Assembly: GCF_009913235.1 (NCBI RefSeq) | Contig: NZ_CP047897.1 | Coordinates: 3,285,001 to 3,349,000, forward strand | Source of the DNA: Nibribacter ruber | GTDB taxonomy: Bacteria > Bacteroidota > Bacteroidia > Cytophagales > Hymenobacteraceae | Direction of reading: 5' to 3' | Length of the DNA stretch: 64,000 nucleotides | In this document: positions 16,522 through 25,390 of the stretch, in pieces | Position numbering within the stretch: the stretch's first letter is position 1 | Layout: each line of letters starts with the position of its first letter | The notes under the pieces: model-generated | Seen by the model: the letters and a program-made list of their open reading frames with translations, nothing else | The model's database searches: none | What the model was told of the DNA's origin: nothing | Translations under genes and position numbers: made by a program

Positions 16522-18633
16522 ATGTCTACTCTTACTCCTTCCATAACGCAAGACTCCTCTAATATCTTTTTGGGAGGCGGGGAGATGGGGGCTCTCATGC
16601 GGTCCTATGACTGGGCGTCTCATCCTTTAGGGAGTCCTGATGCCTGGCCAGAGAGCTTAAAGAGCACCATCAGGTTACTCCTCAACTCCAGGTTTCCCAT
16701 GTTTGTGTGGTGGAGCCAGGAGTTATATGCCTTTCATAATGACGCCTACCTGCCGGCCTTGGGAGAAAAGCACCCAGCAGCCTTAGGAACGCCTGCCAGA
16801 GTGCTGTGGGCCGAGGCTTGGGACCAACTAGGCCAGATTGCCGAACCCATCCTGACCGGCGGCGCGCCTTTCTATGCACAGGGGCTTTACATTCCCCTAA
16901 AACGCAAAGGCTTTATGGAAGACACCTACTGGACTTTCTCCTATAGCCCTGCTTTTGATGACGAAGGCCTTGTAAATGGGATTTTCTGTGCGTGTTATGA
17001 AGAAACCATGACCGTGCTGGGCCAAAGACGGCTCAAAACCCTGAAAGACATCTCTGAGGGCACCTCACAAATAGAAACCCTGGCAGACGCCTGCCAGACC
17101 ATTTGCCACCTGCTTACCCAAAACGTAGGAGACGTGCCGTTCTGCCAGATTTACCTGCTGCATGAGCAGGAGTCTGAGGTGCAGTTGCTGGGGCAGGCAG
17201 GTGTCACAGAAACCATGGCGCCCTCGGTCATTTCCTTGCAAGAGGAGCTAGGTAAGCCCGGCTATTGGCCCTTGGCCCGAACGCAGCGCAGCCGGCAGAA
17301 AGAAGTAGTATTGCACCACGGCGGCAGCTTTGTGCCAGCGGGACAGGTTCCCGCCCATGAAAAAGCAGTGATGGTGCCCATCTTTCGGCCGGGACAAGAA
17401 GACATGCTGGGTTTTCTGGTGGCGGGCCTGAGCAACAAACTAGACTATGACCTGCCCTACCAGGACTTTCATGAGCTGGTGGCCGGCCAGATTGCCACCT
17501 CCATTGCCAGCGTGCAGGCGCAGCTGGAAACATCGCGCCGGCAGGCCTACCTGACGGAGTTGTTCCAGCAGGCACCCGTGGCCATCTGCATCATGTCTGG
17601 CCCAGAGCATATGATAGACATGGCCAATCCTGGTATCTGTGAGCTGTGGGGCAAGAAGTATGAAGACGTCATTGGCAAGCCGGTCCTGGAAGCCCTACCC
17701 GAAGTAAGAAACCAAGGCATCAAAGAACTGCTGGACGGCGTAGTGCAAACGGGCATTCCCTATGTCAACAATGAGTTGGCGATAGAACTTATGCGCAATG
17801 GTGCTCTGGAGACCGTGTACGTGAGTTTTGTCTACCATCCGCTGCGCGATACCCAAGGCAACATCATGGGCGTGATTGCCATTGCCCTGGGCATCAATGA
17901 GCAGGTAGAGGCCCGTCACCAGATGGAAGCCAAGAACCGCGAGCTGCTGGCCATCAACGCAGACCTGGACAATTTTGTGTACTCGGCCTCCCATGACCTG
18001 CGCGCGCCCATCTCCAACATTGAGGGACTCATTGACGCCCTCATTGAAGACCTGCCGCCCCAGGTACTGCAGCGCGAGGTGGTGAGCCGGGTAGTAAGCC
18101 TCATCCAAGGATCTGTGGAGCGCTTTAAACGCACCGTCTCTGACCTAACCGAAGTTGCCAAAATACAGCGCGAAGCCGGGGAGGACGTAGGTTCCATTAA
18201 CCTGGCCGAAGTGGTGGAAAAGGTATGCCTTGACTTTGACTCTGCCATGGAAAGGGCCGGAGCCCGCGTAGAAACGGATTTCACCTCTAATGCCTCCATC
18301 CAGTTCTCCGCCAAAAACGTGCGCAGCGTGGTGTACAACCTCATCAGCAACGCCCTCAAATACAGGTCTCCGGAGCGGCCGCCCGTGTTGCGCATTGCCA
18401 CTGACGTAACTCCCACCCACGTGATGCTCTCCGTGCAGGACAACGGCCTGGGCCTCAAGGTAAGTGACCACGGCAAGATTTTCTCCATGTTCAAGCGCCT
18501 GCATGACCACGTGGAAGGTACCGGCATTGGCCTCTACATTGTCAAGCGCATAGTAGAAAACGCTGGTGGCCACATTGAGGTAGAAAGCACCATAGGCCAG
18601 GGAACTACGTTCAAGGTCTATTTTAAAAGATAG
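16522..18633 (+). CDS. PAS/GAF sensor histidine kinase
   Basis: 703-residue soluble kinase. Order: an N-terminal PAS-like domain (about 30-165, with SRFPMFVWWSQELYAFHNDA), a GAF domain (about 180-345), a second PAS (about 350-470, ends in GIAL-INEQVEAR), then a dimerisation helix with SASHDLRAP (phospho-His near residue 491) and an ATPase domain with N box (LISNALKYRSP), G1 (DNGLGL) and G2 (GTGIGLYIVKR). No transmembrane segment or attached receiver is visible and no regulator gene is adjacent, so it is an orphan kinase. It belongs to the same kinase subfamily as the one at the window start. Confidence 0.9.
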   Translation: MSTLTPSITQDSSNIFLGGGEMGALMRSYDWASHPLGSPDAWPESLKSTIRLLLNSRFPMFVWWSQELYAFHNDAYLPALGEKHPAALGTPARVLWAEAWDQLGQIAEPILTGGAPFYAQGLYIPLKRKGFMEDTYWTFSYSPAFDDEGLVNGIFCACYEETMTVLGQRRLKTLKDISEGTSQIETLADACQTICHLLTQNVGDVPFCQIYLLHEQESEVQLLGQAGVTETMAPSVISLQEELGKPGYWPLARTQRSRQKEVVLHHGGSFVPAGQVPAHEKAVMVPIFRPGQEDMLGFLVAGLSNKLDYDLPYQDFHELVAGQIATSIASVQAQLETSRRQAYLTELFQQAPVAICIMSGPEHMIDMANPGICELWGKKYEDVIGKPVLEALPEVRNQGIKELLDGVVQTGIPYVNNELAIELMRNGALETVYVSFVYHPLRDTQGNIMGVIAIALGINEQVEARHQMEAKNRELLAINADLDNFVYSASHDLRAPISNIEGLIDALIEDLPPQVLQREVVSRVVSLIQGSVERFKRTVSDLTEVAKIQREAGEDVGSINLAEVVEKVCLDFDSAMERAGARVETDFTSNASIQFSAKNVRSVVYNLISNALKYRSPERPPVLRIATDVTPTHVMLSVQDNGLGLKVSDHGKIFSMFKRLHDHVEGTGIGLYIVKRIVENAGGHIEVESTIGQGTTFKVYFKR

Positions 18634-18657
18634 GCGTCAGTCCGAACCCGGTCAGTC

Positions 18658-18695
18658 CGTTTTTGGCCTGTTTGCCAGAAAACAAGCCAAAAACG
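18658..18695. repeat. 38-bp palindromic element, copy 9
   Basis: 24 bp after the kinase stop, before a same-direction TonB receptor gene. Inner hexamers GGCCTG/CAAGCC pair at 5 of 6 positions. Confidence 0.9.
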
Positions 18696-18881
18696 GACAA
18701 GGCGCTGCAGAAGACTACAACTCTTGAAACCACTCTTTTGGGGAGCTTGTGCGGCGGCTGCTTTCCTTCATGAAAAGAAAGGACGTAAGCCTCTAAACAT
18801 CCAGGGCGAAAATCTCTCAACTGTTTTCTGGTTTTGAACTGGGCACCCACCCATTGACCTGCTTTAATCGCTCATACATCC

Positions 18882-21149
18882 ATGCGACACTTCTTCCTTT
18901 TGCTGCTTCTTTCTTTTTGGTTTTGTTTTTCTGCCGGGGCGCAGCAGATGGTCACTGGGCAGGTGCAGGAGGCGCAAACCAGAAAGCCTTTGGTGGGCGT
19001 TGCCGTAACAGGAGTGGGCACTAGCGCCGGGACGGTGACAGACGCAGAAGGAAGGTTTTCTTTGGAGGTTCCAGTAGATGCCACAGCGGTGTCAGTGTCC
19101 TTGCTCGGTTATAAAACGGTGGTCGTGGCCTTGCCAACAGCATCGCAAGATTTGCTGATCTTGTTAAGTCCAGAAGTGACGCGGTTACGCGAGGTGGTGG
19201 TAACCGGCTATGAGACCCGGCGACCCTTGCAGGAAACCGCGGGTGCCATTGGCGTACTTTCCGGCAGGGAGCTGCAGCGGTTTTCAGAGACCACCTTGGT
19301 GCCCGCGCTCAATACGCTGCCCGGCGTGCGCATGGAAGAGAGAGCCACCGCCAGCTATCGACTCTCCATCAGGGGCAGCAGCCTGCGGGCGCCGTTTGGG
19401 GTACGCAACGTGAAAGTTTACCTCAATGAGATTCCGCTGGTAGAAGCCAACGGCACCATTCCCCTGAACCTACTTGATGCGGCCACTATTGGCAACGTAG
19501 AAGTGATCAAAGGACCTGCCGGAAGCGTGTATGGCGCAGGTACGGGTGGCACCGTGCTGCTGGAAACCACCAGATCCTCAGAAAGCAGCGTGATGGCGGG
19601 TGGTTTGGTAGGCTCTTACGGCTTGCGCCGAGGGTTTGCAGGCGCCAGCGTTGCCACCGAGAAATCAAACCTGCTGTTGCGCTATGATCGGCAGGCCCTG
19701 GACGGCTACCGCGAACAAAGCGCCATGGACCGGCAGACCGTTTTGCTCTCGGGCCAGTTTTATCCTACCCAGAAGCAGACGTTCTCCTTTCATGCCCTGT
19801 ACTCAGACTTGTATTATGAGCTGCCCGGCGCGCTTACCCGTGAACAATATGAGGCCAATCCGCGGCAGGCCCGGCAGCTGAACAAAGACCAGAACGCGTC
19901 TATCAATTTAGATGGATTGAATCTGGGCCTGGTGCACAGCTACCAGTTCAATGACCGCTGGAGCAACAGCACCAGTTTATTTGGCGTGTTCAGCTTCCTG
20001 AACCATCCGTTCACCAACGACTATGAGCGCAACACCAACCAAAGTTTTGGCGGCAGAACCCGTACCACCTACCGTACCCAGTTGGCCCAATTGCCCACGC
20101 GTCTGGTGTTCGGTGCAGAAGGCCAGCGCAGCTTCGTCAATTCCCGGCACTACCAAAATGTGAAAGGCTCGGCCGGCACTTTGTCTTTTGACGATGAGGT
20201 GATGGCTACCCAGGGCTTTGTCTTCGGGCAGGCAGAACTGGAGTTGCCCTCGCAGTTTATCCTCACCTTGGGCGGAAGCCTGAACACCCTGCACTATGAC
20301 CTCACGCGGGTAACCACCGGCACTACCGGCCTGGGTTCCAGCAACAGCAGAGGTTTTGATCCTCAGTTTTCGCCCAGAGTGGGCTTGGTGAAAGTCTTCT
20401 GGCCGCAGTTCTCTGCCCACGCCAGTATAAGTGCCGGTTTCTCCCCACCCACAGAGGCCGAGGTGCGCCCTTCAGACGGCAGTTTCAACACCGCCCTCCA
20501 ACCCGAACAAGGCACCAACTATGAGCTTGGCGTGCGGGGAAGTCTATGGAAGGAACGACTGGTGTATGACATAGTGGGCTTCCGGCTAGACCTGAAAGAA
20601 ACCATCCTCATTCAAAGCACCCCGCAAGACATAGACGTGTTTCAGAATGCAGGCGCCACCCGCCAGCAGGGCCTAGAAGTAGCGCTGGGCTATACCCTTC
20701 TGCAAGCGCCGCAGCAACCCGTCAGCCTCCTGAGGGTCTGGACCGCCTACACGTACAACCACTTCCGGTTCAGGAACTACCAACCCAACGAGGATGATTT
20801 TTCTGGCAACACCCTCACCGGCACCCCAGCCCATGTCCTCACGGCCGGACTAGACGCCGAAAGCCCCTTAGGCGTGTACCTGAACCTCACCACCATCTAC
20901 ACCAGCGACCTGCCTTTGAATGATGCCAACACCGTTTATGCCGATGCTTATCTGGTATTTGGCGGCAAAGTTGGTTTTAGGAGGACCTTGGGGCAGACCT
21001 GGCATATAGACCTATATGGTGGCGTAGAAAATGCCACCGATGAGTTGTACAGCCTGGGTAATGACTTAAACGGTTTCGGGAACCGCTATTTTCAAGCCGC
21101 CCCTGGTCGGAATTTTTACAGCGCCCTGCAACTGCGCAAGAGTTTTTAA
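18882..21149 (+). CDS. TonB-dependent receptor
   Basis: Outer-membrane receptor for energised uptake, 755 residues. A signal peptide (about 1-20) leads to a CarboxypepD_reg-like domain (VTGQVQEAQTRKPLVGVAVTG, ending near residue 95), a TonB-box-like LREVVVTGYET, a plug (ETTLVPALNTLPGVRMEERA through VEVIKGPAGSVYGAGTGGTVLLET) and a barrel that ends in LRKSF, with the terminal Phe needed for assembly. The plug and size resemble siderophore-type receptors (FecA-like), but no siderophore gene or Fur-box is recognisable nearby. Substrate unknown. Confidence 0.9.
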   Translation: MRHFFLLLLLSFWFCFSAGAQQMVTGQVQEAQTRKPLVGVAVTGVGTSAGTVTDAEGRFSLEVPVDATAVSVSLLGYKTVVVALPTASQDLLILLSPEVTRLREVVVTGYETRRPLQETAGAIGVLSGRELQRFSETTLVPALNTLPGVRMEERATASYRLSIRGSSLRAPFGVRNVKVYLNEIPLVEANGTIPLNLLDAATIGNVEVIKGPAGSVYGAGTGGTVLLETTRSSESSVMAGGLVGSYGLRRGFAGASVATEKSNLLLRYDRQALDGYREQSAMDRQTVLLSGQFYPTQKQTFSFHALYSDLYYELPGALTREQYEANPRQARQLNKDQNASINLDGLNLGLVHSYQFNDRWSNSTSLFGVFSFLNHPFTNDYERNTNQSFGGRTRTTYRTQLAQLPTRLVFGAEGQRSFVNSRHYQNVKGSAGTLSFDDEVMATQGFVFGQAELELPSQFILTLGGSLNTLHYDLTRVTTGTTGLGSSNSRGFDPQFSPRVGLVKVFWPQFSAHASISAGFSPPTEAEVRPSDGSFNTALQPEQGTNYELGVRGSLWKERLVYDIVGFRLDLKETILIQSTPQDIDVFQNAGATRQQGLEVALGYTLLQAPQQPVSLLRVWTAYTYNHFRFRNYQPNEDDFSGNTLTGTPAHVLTAGLDAESPLGVYLNLTTIYTSDLPLNDANTVYADAYLVFGGKVGFRRTLGQTWHIDLYGGVENATDELYSLGNDLNGFGNRYFQAAPGRNFYSALQLRKSF

Positions 21150-21218
21150 GCAGGATTTACAGGATGAAAGTTAATTTTCAGGATTGAGGTAGTAGGTAGT
21201 TTTCTCTTCGTAATGAGC

Positions 21219-21256
21219 CGTTTTTGGCTTATTTTCTAGGAATTAGGCGAAAAACG
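21219..21256. repeat. 38-bp palindromic element, copy 10
   Basis: 70 bp after the TonB receptor stop, convergent gap. Inner hexamers GGCTTA/TAGGCG; the centre has GGAAT in place of GGAAA. Confidence 0.85.
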
Positions 21257-21372
21257 GTGGCTTCAGTTAAAAATAGCTGAGGTAGGGGTGTGCTGCAACT
21301 AGTCATGTTGCGCATTTCTGCTACCACCCTAGGCCCTCCTAAAACAGGAGGGAAACGTTTCATCTGCAAGTA

Positions 21373-21415
21373 TAAACACCCTCCTTCGCCTCCTCAAAGG
21401 GAGAAATCTCCGCTG
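21373..21415 (-). repeat. CCCCTTTGAGGGG...GTGTTTA dispersed element, copy A
   Basis: Read on the minus strand: GGAGATTTCTCCC, TTTGAGGAGG, CGAAGGAGGGTGTTTA. Shares order of blocks with 38641-38682 and 49858-49900. Confidence 0.7.
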
Positions 21416-21439
21416 ACAAAGGCTAAAAGTTCAGTTCCA

Positions 21440-21910
21440 AAGATTGCTGTCTCAACCCATTGAAGCTAGGAACACACCATACTACCAACGGAAAGAATAA
21501 AGCAAACCGTGCTTTAGCACGAACGACTCTGCAGCGACAAGAACTGCACTTACCTGCAATCAATAAAGCCAGCCATCCAGCAGACGCAGAATTGGAACCA
21601 AAACCAGTCCTGGTCCTGAGCGCCTCTGGTGTTTGTGCGCCGCTGGAAGCGGCGGCAGGGACAAAGTCCCACAAACAACAGCAGTGCGAAGGGACAGGAC
21701 GAGGCCCCGCGGCCGTGAGCGCTTACCGGAAGAAATGCAACAAGGAAGTGAGTGCGCACCGGAACAGGCGGTACTGCCAAGGGAACAGCCAACGGAAGAA
21801 CACGACAAATGCCTACCAGCAAGTCACGGAAGTGAATCCGCTCCATAGTAACAAAACAGCATTGAAAGAAAGACCAACTTCAGGCCCCATTAACAAAACA
21901 GCATCAAAGG
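21440..21910 (+). repeat. GC-rich intergenic module, copy A
   Basis: Shares four blocks with 49.9-50.3 kb: GGCCCCGCGGCCG (21703), AGAAATGCAACAAG (21731), GCACCGGA (21756), GCCAACGGAA (21788). Distances between the last three (25 and 32 bp) are the same in both copies. Boundaries are approximate. Confidence 0.7.
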
Positions 21911-21925
21911 CACTCCGCCGCCAAC

Positions 21926-21971
21926 CATAAAAAAAAGGCGTTTCCGAGGGCTTTATCCCTGGAAACGCCTT
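21926..21971 (-). terminator. Terminator of the M16 peptidase gene
   Basis: Stem AAGGCGTTTCC (21935-21945) with GGAAACGCCTT (21961-21971); on the minus strand it is followed by a run of Ts. 50 bp after the peptidase stop. Confidence 0.85.
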
Positions 21972-22021
21972 GAAAACGGTGGACAGGTAAACGAATGCCT
22001 ACCCACCGCTTAAGAATCAGA

Positions 22022-25009
22022 TTAGAAAGTTCTACCTACCGTATCTTTTGGTTTACGGCCTTTCTTAGGCTCTTCTTTCTTTACGTCTACTGGAGCAGCC
22101 GCCGCAGCTGGTGCCACTGGAGCACCGTCTGGGTCTAGCTCTACCACGTCATAGCCTAGTTTCTCCAACCCTGGCTTGATGGCGGCTTTGTCGCCTACCA
22201 GCATAATGCTCATGTTGTCAACGGGTAGGTACTTCTTGGCCAGCGCGTTGATCTCCTCCTTGGTGATGTTCTGAAGGATCTCGTTCTGCTTGGCCACATA
22301 GTCTGGCGTTAGGTTATAACGCAGCATGTTGTTCAAGAAGGCAGCCTTCTGGAAGGAAGTCTCATAGCGGCGGGCATCTGACTGTCCGATGGCGTTCTTC
22401 ATGAAAGCCAATTCTGCATCCGTGATGCCTTCTTCTCTGAAGCGCTTGATTTCTTTCATGAACTCAACCACTGAGGCGTCTGAGGCATTGGAACGCACGC
22501 CCGCCGAAGCCGTGAACGGACCAGCTTCCTCAGTGCCTGAGAAGCCAGAACGGGCGCCGTAGGTGTAGCCTTTGTCTTCGCGCAGGTTCAGGTTAATGCG
22601 GCTGTTGAACGCCCCACCCAACACGTAGTTCATCAGGTTGGCTTTGTAGTATTCGCCGGTGGCATCATACGGCAAGGCCATGTACCCAATACGAATCTCA
22701 GACTGAGCGGCTTTCTCTTTGTCTACAATAAAGATCTTGGTCTTGTCAATGCCAGCCAATTTGGTGTCGGCGGGCATGTTCACTGGCTTAGGTTTCCAGG
22801 TGTTGAGGAAGGCCAGCTTAGACATGATCTGCTTCTGGTCCGTGTCGCCTACAATAACCAGGTTGGTGACAGAAGGAGAGAAGTAGTCATTGTAGAATTT
22901 CTTCACGTCTTCCAGAGAGATGTTCTCTACGGTCTTCACCGTTCCCACTACCGGAACCGCGCGGATGTTGCCTTCGCCGTACAGCATTTTGTTGTACACG
23001 TTGTCTGCCACGGTGGTAGGCTGGGTGCTCTGGTTTTTGATGGCCTCCAGACGCTGCTTTTTCAGGCGGTCAAATTCAGTGGCGTCAAATCTTGGACGGA
23101 ACATGCGCTCTTCCAGCAAGGCCAGGGTGGCATCCAGGTTTTTCACCTGAGAAGACACTTGAACGGTCATGCTCTCAGCGCCGCTGCCAAAAGAGATGGA
23201 AGAACCAAGTTTCTCTAACTGCGTGCTGATTTCCTCAGACGTAAATTTCTGGGAAGACTCATTCAGCATAGAGGCCGTCATAGAAGCCAGACCTGCCTTA
23301 GACGGATCATGCGCTTCCAGTTTGTGGCCTCCCTGGAGCGTGAACAGCAAGGTCACGGTGGGTACCTCGTCAGACTTGGCGCCAATCACCTTGATGCCGT
23401 TAGACAATTGCTCTTTCCAGAACGGAGGAACGGTAATGACCGGGTTGGCTCCGGCGGCCGGGCGCTTGCTGCGGTCAAAGGCGTCTGTGGCCTTGGTGTA
23501 TTTTAAGCCAGAATACTGGTCTGCCGGGGCTTTGTAGCCGGTGGCATCTACTTTAAAGTTGTCAGCTTTGGCAATCAGGTCAGACTTGCCTTTAGGCACT
23601 ACGCTTAGCAAGACGGCTTTCTTGCCTTTAAGGTACTGGTTGTACACCCGCTGCACGTCTGCCTTGGTCACAGAATTAACCGCCTGCATCTCTTTGGTGA
23701 GGTAGTTAGGGTTGCCGGTAAAGGTTTGGTAAGCAGCCAGCATAGAGGTCTTGCCAGACACGCTGGAAAGGCTGTTCACCATGCCAGACTCATAAGAAGC
23801 CTTGTAGCGCTCAATGTCTTCATCGGTCACGCCGCGCTTCTCAAACTCAGCCATAGACTCACGCAGTTGTTTCTCTGCGTCTGCCAGGTTCTGGGTAGGC
23901 AGCACCCGCGCCGTTAGCGTGAATTCGCCGGCCAGTTCTGAGGTAGAATGATAAGCACCCGCTGAGTTGGCCTTCTGGGTTTTTACCATGTTCTGGTAAA
24001 TGATAGACGTTCTGCCGCCGCCAATAATGCGGGATAATACGTCTAAGGCTGGCTCATCTGGGTGATTGGATGGAACCGTTGGGAAGGTGATGGTAAGAGA
24101 AGGGAAGCGTACATTGTCTTCATAAGACACGTAGCGGTCCTGGGCCAATACCGGCGCCGGCAGCTTCTGGTTTCTTACCTCAGGGCCTTTAGGAATAGAG
24201 CCGAAGTATTTTTCAGCTAGCTTCACTACTTGCTCTGGCGTCACGTCACCACCCACGGTAAGGGTAGCGTTGTTGGGACCGTACCAGCGCAGGAAGAAGT
24301 TCTTCAGGTCGTTTACGTTTACGCGGTTCAGGTCTTCAATGTACCCGATGGTGGTCCAGGAATACGGGTGACCGTATGGATACAAGGCGGCGCTGGTTTT
24401 CTCATAAGACAGGCCATACGGGGCGTTGTCTACGCGCTGGCCGCGCTCGTTTTTCACGGTCTCGCGCTGTACTTCAAACTTCTGCTGGGTTACGGCGTCT
24501 AGCAAGAAGCCCATGCGGTCTGCCTCTAACCAAATAGCTGTCTCCAGTTGGTTGCTCGGCATGGTTTCAAAGTAGTTGGTGCGGTCGCGGTTGGTGGTGC
24601 CGTTCAAGGTTCCGCCGGCTTCAGACACAATCTTGAAGTGCTCCTCATCTGCCACGTTGTCTGACCCCTGGAACATCATGTGCTCAAAGAAGTGCGCGAA
24701 ACCAGACTTGCCCACCTCTTCACGGCCCGAGCCTACGTGGTAGGTCACGTCTACGTGTACAATTGGGTCTGAATGATCCTCATGCACCACCACGGTCAAG
24801 CCGTTGGGCAGTTGGTATTTCTCATACGGGATCTTCAGTTCGCCGGGCTTGCGGGTAACCTTTTCTATAAGGCGCGTGCTGCCTTGCTGGCCTTTGGCGC
24901 TTGCCGCCGTAGTGGCCGTTTTTTTAGCCGGAGTCGCTTTTTTCTGTGCCTGGGCCTGCATAGACATGGCAACGGCCAAGCAGATAACCAGTGTACTCTT
25001 TTTAGACAT
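22022..25009 (-). CDS. M16 family zinc peptidase, fused active and inactive halves
   Basis: Periplasmic or outer-membrane-facing metallopeptidase of the insulinase/pitrilysin family, 995 residues. I start at MSKKSTLVICLAVAMSMQAQA, a good signal peptide; the frame extends 66 codons further upstream without sense. The first half has the inverted zinc motif HFFEH (HxxEH) with the downstream Glu in ETVKNERGQR. The second half repeats the fold (GGHKLEAHDPSKAGLASMTASMLNES) but lacks the motif, and ends with the R/Y pair region (NLREDKGYTYGARS) that binds substrate. One-chain pairs of this kind are common in Bacteroidota. The C-terminus has an Ala/Pro-rich then Lys-rich tail. Confidence 0.92.
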   Translation of the reverse strand: MSKKSTLVICLAVAMSMQAQAQKKATPAKKTATTAASAKGQQGSTRLIEKVTRKPGELKIPYEKYQLPNGLTVVVHEDHSDPIVHVDVTYHVGSGREEVGKSGFAHFFEHMMFQGSDNVADEEHFKIVSEAGGTLNGTTNRDRTNYFETMPSNQLETAIWLEADRMGFLLDAVTQQKFEVQRETVKNERGQRVDNAPYGLSYEKTSAALYPYGHPYSWTTIGYIEDLNRVNVNDLKNFFLRWYGPNNATLTVGGDVTPEQVVKLAEKYFGSIPKGPEVRNQKLPAPVLAQDRYVSYEDNVRFPSLTITFPTVPSNHPDEPALDVLSRIIGGGRTSIIYQNMVKTQKANSAGAYHSTSELAGEFTLTARVLPTQNLADAEKQLRESMAEFEKRGVTDEDIERYKASYESGMVNSLSSVSGKTSMLAAYQTFTGNPNYLTKEMQAVNSVTKADVQRVYNQYLKGKKAVLLSVVPKGKSDLIAKADNFKVDATGYKAPADQYSGLKYTKATDAFDRSKRPAAGANPVITVPPFWKEQLSNGIKVIGAKSDEVPTVTLLFTLQGGHKLEAHDPSKAGLASMTASMLNESSQKFTSEEISTQLEKLGSSISFGSGAESMTVQVSSQVKNLDATLALLEERMFRPRFDATEFDRLKKQRLEAIKNQSTQPTTVADNVYNKMLYGEGNIRAVPVVGTVKTVENISLEDVKKFYNDYFSPSVTNLVIVGDTDQKQIMSKLAFLNTWKPKPVNMPADTKLAGIDKTKIFIVDKEKAAQSEIRIGYMALPYDATGEYYKANLMNYVLGGAFNSRINLNLREDKGYTYGARSGFSGTEEAGPFTASAGVRSNASDASVVEFMKEIKRFREEGITDAELAFMKNAIGQSDARRYETSFQKAAFLNNMLRYNLTPDYVAKQNEILQNITKEEINALAKKYLPVDNMSIMLVGDKAAIKPGLEKLGYDVVELDPDGAPVAPAAAAAPVDVKKEEPKKGRKPKDTVGRTF

Positions 25010-25293
25010 GTTGTTTTGTTTGTTGTATGGATGAAAGGGTGATTGTCTTGATAATATTAAGAAAATTTTTCCAAATCTCCGAAGATGGATACCTGGCCAT
25101 AACTGAATGATAGTTAGGTGGTTGTCATATTTTAAGGTTTTCCGGAGAGGGGAGGATGCAGGATTAGTCGCGGGAGCAGCGGGAAAATTACATAAAGACC
25201 AGAGCAACTAAGAGGAATGGATTCGTGCCGTATGCATCTTGTTCCGCTTTAAAGGTGGATGCATGATGGGATTGGTTCTTAGAAGTTAGTTCA

Positions 25294-25331
25294 CGTTTTT
25301 GGGCTGTTTTCTGGGAAATAGCCCAAAAACG
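25294..25331. repeat. 38-bp palindromic element, copy 11
   Basis: Abuts the serine-hydrolase terminator hairpin, sharing two bases (CG) with it. Inner hexamers GGGCTG/TAGCCC pair fully if a G-T wobble is allowed. Confidence 0.9.
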
Positions 25332-25370
25332 AAGAAGCCCTGCCAGGTATTCTCTGGCAGGGCTTCTTCG
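25330..25370. terminator. Terminator after serine hydrolase gene
   Basis: Perfect 17-bp stem: 25330-25346 with 25354-25370, core GAAGCCCTGCCAG, 7-base loop. 20 bp after the stop of the minus-strand serine hydrolase. Confidence 0.8.
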
Positions 25371-25390
25371 ACTAAACAAACAGGAAAAGA

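Larger units (their letters stand above)
21150..22021. other. 872-bp convergent gap filled with repeats
   Basis: Holds, in order, copy 10 of the 38-bp element, a hairpin CCCTCCT..AGGAGGG (21334-21352), a CCCCTTTGAGGGG-type element, a GC-rich module shared with 49.9-50.3 kb, and the terminator of the M16 gene. No convincing gene: the long frames across it have unrelated, low-complexity translations on both strands. Confidence 0.7.
25010..25390. other. Intergenic gap upstream of M16 gene
   Basis: Holds the M16 promoter region (not clearly resolved), copy 11 of the 38-bp element and the terminator of the serine hydrolase. Confidence 0.5.

Noticed and set aside
21440-21930. Frames of 70-156 codons on both strands in the GC-rich gap
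   Set aside because: Translations are Lys/Arg/Pro-rich without any known pattern, overlap on several frames, and differ from those of the homologous module at 50 kb.
24915-24945. CGTTTTTTTAGCC in the M16 gene, another half-like match
   Set aside because: No right arm; it codes for the Lys-rich linker after the signal peptide.
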